From: Pseudomonadota bacterium
GTDB taxonomy: Bacteria; Desulfobacterota; Desulfarculia; Desulfarculales; JAHJDS01
DNA: 8,152 nt
Reading direction: 5' to 3'
Assembly: GCA_018812395.1 (NCBI GenBank)
Contig: JAHJDS010000544.1
Span: forward strand, 1-8,152
Below the pieces are notes generated by a model. The model saw nothing but the letters and a program-made list of their open reading frames with translations. It searched no databases and was not told where the DNA came from. This document shows, in pieces, positions 1-4,726 of this stretch. Both the position numbers and the translations under genes were made by a program. The first letter of the stretch is position 1, and every line of letters starts with the position of its first letter.

Positions 1-121
1 CGACCTGCCGACCCTGGTCATCGACGGCGATCTGAACGATCTGCGGTGTTTTAGCGAGGACCAGGCCCGGACCAACATCGAGGCTTTCATGGAGCAACTG
101 CTGGAGGCGGCCGTGGCCTGA
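1..121 (+). CDS. 2-hydroxyacyl-CoA dehydratase subunit (HgdB/BcrB-like), C-terminal end only
   Basis: Only the last 39 residues are present, read from base 2 to the TGA at 119-121; the rest lies off the left edge. The tail runs DLPTLVIDGDLNDLRCFSED and continues QARTNIEAFMEQLLEA. The pattern 'PTL-hydrophobic-x-D-D ... R-T-xx-EAF-hydrophobic-E' is the familiar C-terminus of the 2-hydroxyacyl-CoA dehydratase D-component / benzoyl-CoA reductase subunit family. These are oxygen-sensitive Fe-S enzymes of anaerobes, activated by an ATP-dependent electron donor, that remove water from 2-hydroxyacyl-CoA or reduce aromatic CoA esters. Substrate and subunit type cannot be read from this fragment, and none of the Fe-S cysteines are in view. 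It converges on the aldolase gene with a 47-bp gap in which I see no clear terminator. The family call rests on a short stretch, so it is moderately secure. Confidence 0.66.
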   Translation, partial: DLPTLVIDGDLNDLRCFSEDQARTNIEAFMEQLLEAAVA

Positions 122-168
122 GGGGAACGGGGGAAGTGGCCGGCCGCGGGTGGGGGTGCTGACGGGGA

Positions 169-924
169 TCAGGTCTCGGCCAGTTCCCGGGCCACCAGGC
201 GGGCGATGCGCTCCTCGTCCAGTCCGGACTGGTCCGCGGCCGGGCGGCCGCACCCGCCGCAGCCGACGCAGACCGTTTCCGGTCCCAACAGGCCCATCTC
301 CCGGCCCATGGCGGTCAGGCGGTCGATCTCCTCGACGGGCAGCGCCTCCGCGCCGCCCAGGTTCCGGGCGGCCAGGGTGATCTCGGCGGTGTGCTCGACC
401 TTTTCCAGCTTGTTGTAGGCGCTCATCAGATCGGGCCCCACGGTCAGCGTGCCGTGGCGGGCCAGGATGAGGGCGTCGAATTTCCGGATCGGCTCCCGGA
501 TGACCTCGGGCACTTCGGCGGTGGTCGGCGTGGCGTAGTCAATGGTCGGAATGGCCCCCAGGGTCATGACCACCTCGGGCAGGATGCAGCGGGCCAGGGA
601 CACCCCGGCCAGGGAAAAGGCGGTGGCCAGGGGCGGGTGGGCGTGGACCACGGCCCCCACGTCTCCCCGCAGCTCGTAGACCAAGAGGTGCATCCTGATC
701 TCCGAGGACGGTCGGCCCGCGCCGTTGATGACCCGGCCCCGCATATCGGTCTCGATCAGGTCGTCCTCGCGCACGAAACCCTTGTTCAGCCCCGAGGGCG
801 TGATCACCAGCCGGTCGTCCCGCCGGACCGAGACGTTGCCGTCCGTGGCGGCGACGAATCCCCGCTCGGCCATGCGATGGCAGATGCGGACGATGTGTTT
901 TTTTTGTTCAGGCAGCGACGTCAT
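169..924 (-). CDS. Class II aldolase/adducin family protein (L-fuculose-1-phosphate aldolase-like) with Cys-rich helical tail
   Basis: This 251-residue protein is a zinc-dependent class II aldolase of the FucA/AraD/adducin family, which splits or forms sugar phosphates through DHAP- or pyruvate-type enediolates. Visible landmarks match E. coli FucA closely: Asn30 in DGNVS, Thr43/Ser45/Gly46 of ITPSG, Ser73-Ser74 for phosphate, catalytic Glu75, zinc ligands His94 and His96 (HAHPP), and His157 (ARHGTL). After the fold comes an extra tail of about 35 residues with Cys219, Cys222 and Cys225 (CVGCGGC), a Gly/Pro/Ala linker and an amphipathic helix at 235-251. The start is set by a GGGAGGG ribosome site 8 nt upstream (933-939). 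It lies 39 bp downstream of the formyltransferase-like gene on the same strand, so the two are probably co-transcribed. Fuculose-1-P, rhamnulose-1-P, ribulose-5-P or 5-deoxyribulose-1-P (deoxyadenosine/MTA salvage) are all possible substrates. No kinase or isomerase partner is in view to choose between them. Codons 7-9 contain an A8 run. Confidence 0.9.
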   Translation of the reverse strand: MTSLPEQKKHIVRICHRMAERGFVAATDGNVSVRRDDRLVITPSGLNKGFVREDDLIETDMRGRVINGAGRPSSEIRMHLLVYELRGDVGAVVHAHPPLATAFSLAGVSLARCILPEVVMTLGAIPTIDYATPTTAEVPEVIREPIRKFDALILARHGTLTVGPDLMSAYNKLEKVEHTAEITLAARNLGGAEALPVEEIDRLTAMGREMGLLGPETVCVGCGGCGRPAADQSGLDEERIARLVARELAET

Positions 925-963
925 TAGTCGAACCCTCCCGCTTGGAATGGCACCGGGGTGGGA

Positions 964-1764
964 TTAGTCCAGTCGAAGACCGTCGGGCGTGGGCCGGCCG
1001 TCGAAGTGGATCACGCCGGACTCGTCCCCGGCGTAACGCCCCTCGGCCAGGTACTCGATGGTCTTGGGGAAAATGACCCAGTCACCGATCTCCTTGAGCC
1101 GTTCCTGGTGCTCGCCTGCGACCCGGCGCAGCCGGGTCGGATCGGTGCCTAGTTCTTCCCGGGGCGCGGGCAGCTCGACGGGCAGGGCCGCCGAGATCAT
1201 GAGCACCGGCCCGGTGTCCACCCCCTTGTCGGTCCACAGGGTCGAGGATCGAAGCTCGGTCCGCCCGGCGGCGATGGCGTCCTTGACGGCGTGGTCGCCG
1301 ACGAGGCGGCGGCGGCCGTCCGCGGTCTTGACGCTCAAATCGGCCGGGTGGACGTTGACGCAGCGGGGCAGGGTGATGACGCTCATGTACCCGGCCAGGA
1401 CGTTGACGTCGATCTCGAAGGCGGCCACCAGCTTTCGGGCGGTTTGGTCGAACCTTTCCCGGGCGGCCCAGCCCTCGGGGGTGGCCACGGTCCGATCGAG
1501 CCCCCGTTTGGCGTGCCAGCGCCTTATGTCCCGGGCGAAGTATGGTTTTTCGTATTGGTGGGCGATTTGCTCCCCCCGGCACGAGCCGTCGGTCGTGTCC
1601 GAGAACAGGAACACCACCTCGAACGGGCTCCGGCCCCGCTCTTGTTCCAGCTCGACCTGGCGCTCGATGATTTTGACGACGTTGCTGCCCGAGCCGGACA
1701 GGAAGGCGGCGACGCGCATCGGCCTGCCGGCCGAGGCGGGGTCGAAGAGGGGCGTGAGCGGCAT
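964..1764 (-). CDS. Formyltransferase-fold protein related to phosphoribosylglycinamide formyltransferase (PurN-like)
   Basis: This 266-residue protein has the PurN/GART fold. Canonical PurN uses 10-formyl-THF to formylate glycinamide ribonucleotide in purine synthesis. The nucleotide/phosphate loop SGSGSN is at 23-28, an AGYMSVI segment at 124-130 matches PurN 'LAGFMRIL', and VNVHP carries Asn137 and His139. Asp183 in VDTGPV matches the third catalytic residue. The PurN catalytic triad is therefore intact. Differences: it is about 50 residues longer than usual, with a long insert at 58-105 (Asp/Cys then Trp/His-rich). The second conserved active-site histidine (E. coli His137, 'SVHFVTDELD') appears replaced in STLWTDKGVD, and the HPSLLP loop reads HPADLS. 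It may be a true PurN variant or act on another substrate; purM further right shows that de novo purine synthesis exists in the genome. It is first gene of the leftward unit, followed 39 bp later by the aldolase. Confidence 0.75.
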   Translation of the reverse strand: MPLTPLFDPASAGRPMRVAAFLSGSGSNVVKIIERQVELEQERGRSPFEVVFLFSDTTDGSCRGEQIAHQYEKPYFARDIRRWHAKRGLDRTVATPEGWAARERFDQTARKLVAAFEIDVNVLAGYMSVITLPRCVNVHPADLSVKTADGRRRLVGDHAVKDAIAAGRTELRSSTLWTDKGVDTGPVLMISAALPVELPAPREELGTDPTRLRRVAGEHQERLKEIGDWVIFPKTIEYLAEGRYAGDESGVIHFDGRPTPDGLRLD

Positions 1765-1767
1765 GGA

Positions 1768-1776
1768 CCTCCTCCT
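1768..1776 (-). promoter_or_regulatory. Strong Shine-Dalgarno fixing the start of the formyltransferase-like gene
   Basis: On the minus strand the bases read AGGAGGAGG, ending 3 nt before the ATG at 1764-1762. The upstream-most AGGAGG gives a 6-nt spacing. This favours Met1 over the internal Met16, which sits just before the first beta strand and has only a weak AGG upstream. Confidence 0.75.
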
Positions 1777-1794
1777 GGTTCCAAAATCGACTCT

Positions 1795-1824
1795 ACCATA
1801 GCCTTGTCAGGGGCCTTCTGACAA
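1795..1824 (-). promoter_or_regulatory. Predicted sigma70-type promoter for the formyltransferase-like/aldolase unit
   Basis: On the minus strand, TTGTCA (5/6, bases 1824-1819) is followed after 18 bp by TATGGT (4/6, bases 1800-1795). Transcription would start near 1788, giving a short leader of about 24 nt that carries the AGGAGGAGG site. The -35 box lies inside one arm of the 1801-1827 inverted repeat, and the other arm fills the spacer. The call rests on motif match and position only. Confidence 0.5.
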
Positions 1825-1827
1825 GGC
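1801..1827. repeat. Perfect 10-bp inverted repeat (operator candidate) in the divergent promoter region
   Basis: GCCTTGTCAG (1801-1810) and CTGACAAGGC (1818-1827) are perfect reverse complements with a 7-nt centre. The core TGACAAGG occurs a third time at 1849-1856, overlapping the -35 box of the ispG promoter and 30 bp from the 1819-1826 copy. The dyad overlaps the -35 box and spacer of the opposite promoter. No T-run follows on either strand, so it does not look like an intrinsic terminator. It fits better as a binding site for a dimeric regulator, but the regulator is unknown. A coincidence between the TTGACA/TTGTCA boxes cannot be excluded. Confidence 0.6.
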
Positions 1828-1847
1828 CTGGCCGGGTTTTCGGTTTG

Positions 1848-1876
1848 TTGACAAGGTGTTTCGCCTGGTCCATACT
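1848..1876 (+). promoter_or_regulatory. Predicted sigma70-type promoter of ispG-proS-rel
   Basis: A consensus TTGACA at 1848-1853 is followed after exactly 17 bp by CATACT (4/6) at 1871-1876. Counting the -10 hexamer as -12 to -7 puts +1 at 1883, which is the A of the ispG ATG. This predicts a leaderless transcript. The -35 box overlaps the third TGACAAGG copy. Confidence 0.62.
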
Positions 1877-1882
1877 GGCTCC

Positions 1883-2986
1883 ATGTCACCCGCGGAAGGC
1901 CGGAAAATCGAGCGCCGATCGAGCCGTCAGGTGCAAATCGGGGCCGTGGCCGTGGGCGGCGGGGCACAGGTGTCGGTCCAGTCCATGACCAAGACCGACA
2001 CCCGGGACGTGGCCGCCACCGCGGTCCAGATCGAGGCCTTGACCCGGGCCGGGGCGGAGATCATCCGCCTGGCCGTGCCCGACGCCGAGGCCGCCCGGGC
2101 CCTGTTCGCCATCCGCGACGCGACAGATGCGCCCCTGGTGGCGGACATCCACTTTGATCACCAACTGGCCCTGACCGCCCTCGAGGCCGGGATCGACGCC
2201 CTCCGGATCAACCCGGGCAACATCGGCTCGGCGGACAAGGTCCGCCGCCTGGCCGAGGCGGCCGGGGCCAAGAACGCGCCCCTCCGGATCGGGGTCAACG
2301 CCGGGTCCCTGGAAAAGGACCTGCTGGCCAAGTACGGCCGGCCGACGCCCGAGGCCATGGTTAGGAGCGCCCTGGGTCAGCTCCGGCTCCTTGACGAGGT
2401 CGGTTTCGACCAGGTCAAGGTGTCGCTCAAGGCCTCGGACGTGCCGCTGACCATCGCCGCCTACCGACTGATGGCCCAAGAGTCGGACGTGCCGCTGCAC
2501 CTGGGCGTGACCGAGGCCGGGCCGCCCCTGACCAGCGCCGTCAAGAGCGCCCTGGGTATCGGCGCGCTTCTGCTCGAGGGCATCGGCGACACTATTCGCG
2601 TCTCGGTCACCGGCGATCCGGTGGTCGAGGTCGCCCTGGGGTACGCCATCCTCCGGGCGGCCGGGGTCAGGCGCCGGGGCGTGGACCTGGTGTCCTGTCC
2701 GACCTGCGGGCGCTGCCGTCAGGACCTGGCCCCCCTGGCCGCCCGGGTCGAGTCCCTGGTGGCGGACATGACCGCGCCGCTGACGGTGGCCGTCATGGGC
2801 TGCGAGGTCAACGGCCCCGGCGAGGCCAGGGCGGCCGACGTCGGTCTGGCGGCGGCCAAGGCCGGCGGCGTGCTCTTCCGGCAGGGCCGGATCATCAAGC
2901 GCGACGTGCCGGCCGAGCGGCTTCTGGATGAATTGATGGCCGAGGTCAGGTCCCTGGGCCAGGACGGAAAACCGGCGGAGGGTTGA
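1883..2986 (+). CDS. ispG: (E)-4-hydroxy-3-methylbut-2-enyl-diphosphate synthase (HMBPP synthase)
   Basis: IspG catalyses the penultimate step of the MEP isoprenoid pathway, reducing and opening 2-C-methyl-erythritol 2,4-cyclodiphosphate to HMBPP with a [4Fe-4S] cluster in the cytoplasm. The 367 residues cover the usual bacterial length. The N-terminal TIM barrel shows VQSMTKTDTRD (32-42), LVADIHFD (85-92), LRINPGN (107-113), RIGVNAGSLEKD (135-146) and KVSLKASD (179-186). The C-terminal Fe-S domain carries Cys272, Cys275 and Cys307 plus Glu314 of NGPGEA, matching the E. coli ligands C270, C273, C305 and E312; Cys278 is extra. The start was chosen at ATG 1883 because ERRSSRQV follows at the expected distance. 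The frame also opens at GTG 1856, but that lies inside the predicted promoter, and neither start has a Shine-Dalgarno. It is the first gene of the likely ispG-proS-rel operon; its TGA overlaps the proS ATG by one base. Confidence 0.97.
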   Translation: MSPAEGRKIERRSSRQVQIGAVAVGGGAQVSVQSMTKTDTRDVAATAVQIEALTRAGAEIIRLAVPDAEAARALFAIRDATDAPLVADIHFDHQLALTALEAGIDALRINPGNIGSADKVRRLAEAAGAKNAPLRIGVNAGSLEKDLLAKYGRPTPEAMVRSALGQLRLLDEVGFDQVKVSLKASDVPLTIAAYRLMAQESDVPLHLGVTEAGPPLTSAVKSALGIGALLLEGIGDTIRVSVTGDPVVEVALGYAILRAAGVRRRGVDLVSCPTCGRCRQDLAPLAARVESLVADMTAPLTVAVMGCEVNGPGEARAADVGLAAAKAGGVLFRQGRIIKRDVPAERLLDELMAEVRSLGQDGKPAEG

Positions 2987-4698
2987 TGCGCTGCTCGAAT
3001 CTCTATCTGCCCACACTCAAGGAAACACCGGCCGACGCCGAGATCGTCTCCCACCGGTTGATGCTCCGGGCCGGCATGATCCGCAAGGTGGCGGCCGGCA
3101 TCTACAACCTGCTGCCCTACGGCCTGGCCGCCGTGCGCCGCGTCGAGAACGTGGTCCGGGAGGAGATGAACCGGGCCGGGGCCCAGGAGATCATGATGCC
3201 CGCCGTGCAGCCGGCCGAGCTGTGGGAGGAGTCGGGTCGCTGGGAGCACTACGGCCGGGAACTCCTGCGGTTCGTGGACCGGCACAACCACCCCTTCTGC
3301 CTGGGCCCGACCCACGAGGAGGTGGTGACGGCCCTGGTCCGGGGCGAGGTCCGCTCCTACCGCCAGTTGCCGGTCAACCTCTACCAGATCCAGACCAAGT
3401 TTCGCGACGAGATCCGGCCCCGCTTCGGGCTGATGCGCGGCCGCGAGTTCATCATGAAGGACGGCTACTCCTTTGACGTGGACGACGACGCCGCGGCCGA
3501 GAGTTACCGGCGGATGTACGAGGCCTATGGCCGCGTCTTCGAGCGGCTGGGGCTGGGTTTCCGGGCCGTCGAGGCCGACACCGGGGCCATCGGCGGCTCG
3601 TTCTCTCACGAGTTCATGGTCCTGGCCGACACCGGCGAGGACGAGATCGCCGTCTGCCGGGCCTGCGACTACGCGGCCAACATCGAGAAGGCCGAGGTCA
3701 AGGCCGAAGACGGTCCGCGGCCGACGGCCGCCGAGGAGGTCCGGGAGGTCCACACCCCGGGCATGCACACCGTGGCCGAGGTCTGCGACTTTCTAAAAAT
3801 CGACCCGACCCGGCTGGTCAAGACGATCATCCTCCTGGCCGACGAGAGCCCCGTGGCGGCCCTGGTCCGCGGCGACCACGAACTGAACCTGGTCAAGATC
3901 CGGAACCTCCTCGGCGCGGTCGAGGTGGAACTGGCCGACCCGAGCACCGTCGAGCGGGTCTCGGGGGCCGCCGTCGGGTTCGCCGGCCCGGTGGGCCTGG
4001 ACGGGCCGATCCACGTCGACGCGGCGGTGGCTCTGATGGCCGATTTCGTCACCGGGGCCAACCAAGATGATTATCACCTGACCGGGGTCAACCTGGGCCG
4101 CGACTTCAAGGCGATGAAGGTCGCCGACATCCGGGCCATCACCGCTCTTGATTCCTGTCCCCGCTGCGGCGGCGAGATCGAGATCACCCGGGGCATCGAG
4201 GTCGGGCACATCTTTCGGCTGGGCACGAAGTACTCGACGGCCATGGGGGCCAACTTCACCGCCGAGGACGGCGAGGAAAAACCGATGGTCATGGGCTGCT
4301 ACGGCATCGGCATCGGCCGGACCGTGGCCGCGTCCATCGAACAGAACCACGACGAAAACGGCATCATTTTCCCCCTGCCCATGGCCCCCTACCAGGTGGT
4401 GGTCCTGCCGGTGGCCGCCCGGGACGAGGAGGTGCGGCGGGCCGCCGAAGAGCTTTACCACGGGCTGTCGGCCGCCGGCCTCGACGCCCTGCTGGACGAT
4501 CGGGACCTTCGGGCCGGGGTCAAGTTCAAGGACGCCGATCTGCTGGGCGTGCCGCTCAGACTGACGGTCGGCCAAAAGGCCTTGGCCCAAGGCAAGGTGG
4601 AACTGAAAAAGCGGGCCGAAAAGGACTTCACCCTCGTGGCTCGGGGTGAGGCCGTGGCCGCGGTGGCCGAACTGGCGACCGCCGGCCGAACGGCCTGA
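2986..4698 (+). CDS. proS: Prolyl-tRNA synthetase, bacterial type with editing domain
   Basis: ProRS charges tRNA-Pro with proline. The 570 residues match the long bacterial type (E. coli 572). The N-terminal catalytic core has LKETPADAE (11-19), LMLRAGMIRK (25-34), LGPTHEE (106-112) with TKFRDEIRPRFG (137-148), and motif 3 GCYGIGIGR (437-445). The YbaK-like editing insertion lies at about 224-390 and includes Lys279 (LVKT), the same position as the editing lysine of E. coli. The anticodon-binding domain begins around 468 and contains LLDDRDLRAGVKFKDADLLG. Paired CxxC motifs, Cys224/Cys227 and Cys391/Cys394, flank the editing domain and could bind zinc. The ATG at 2986 overlaps the ispG stop (TGATG), with GGAGGG just upstream at 2977-2982; a TTG at 2983 is a less likely start. 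The overlap implies translational coupling to ispG. Confidence 0.98.
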   Translation: MRCSNLYLPTLKETPADAEIVSHRLMLRAGMIRKVAAGIYNLLPYGLAAVRRVENVVREEMNRAGAQEIMMPAVQPAELWEESGRWEHYGRELLRFVDRHNHPFCLGPTHEEVVTALVRGEVRSYRQLPVNLYQIQTKFRDEIRPRFGLMRGREFIMKDGYSFDVDDDAAAESYRRMYEAYGRVFERLGLGFRAVEADTGAIGGSFSHEFMVLADTGEDEIAVCRACDYAANIEKAEVKAEDGPRPTAAEEVREVHTPGMHTVAEVCDFLKIDPTRLVKTIILLADESPVAALVRGDHELNLVKIRNLLGAVEVELADPSTVERVSGAAVGFAGPVGLDGPIHVDAAVALMADFVTGANQDDYHLTGVNLGRDFKAMKVADIRAITALDSCPRCGGEIEITRGIEVGHIFRLGTKYSTAMGANFTAEDGEEKPMVMGCYGIGIGRTVAASIEQNHDENGIIFPLPMAPYQVVVLPVAARDEEVRRAAEELYHGLSAAGLDALLDDRDLRAGVKFKDADLLGVPLRLTVGQKALAQGKVELKKRAEKDFTLVARGEAVAAVAELATAGRTA

Positions 4699-4726
4699 CG
4701 GACTAAGACCGGGGGTCGCCGCCCAG

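Noticed and set aside
122..168. GGCCGGCC palindrome between the dehydratase fragment and the aldolase as a terminator
   Set aside because: It is short, has no usable loop and no T-run on either strand; common by chance in such GC-rich DNA.
1058..1801. Plus-strand frame of 247 codons opposite the formyltransferase-like gene
   Set aside because: It is Ser/Arg/Pro-rich without motif; the minus strand has a catalytic-triad match and a strong ribosome site.
1801..1840. The 10-bp inverted repeat as an intrinsic terminator
   Set aside because: Only TTTT occurs, 9 bases after the stem on the plus strand, with nothing on the minus strand. There is no upstream gene in either direction for it to terminate, since both neighbours diverge.
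1886..3768. Long minus-strand frames opposite ispG and proS (1886-3016 and 2719-3768)
   Set aside because: These are low-complexity shadow frames; the plus-strand proteins are unambiguous full-length family members.
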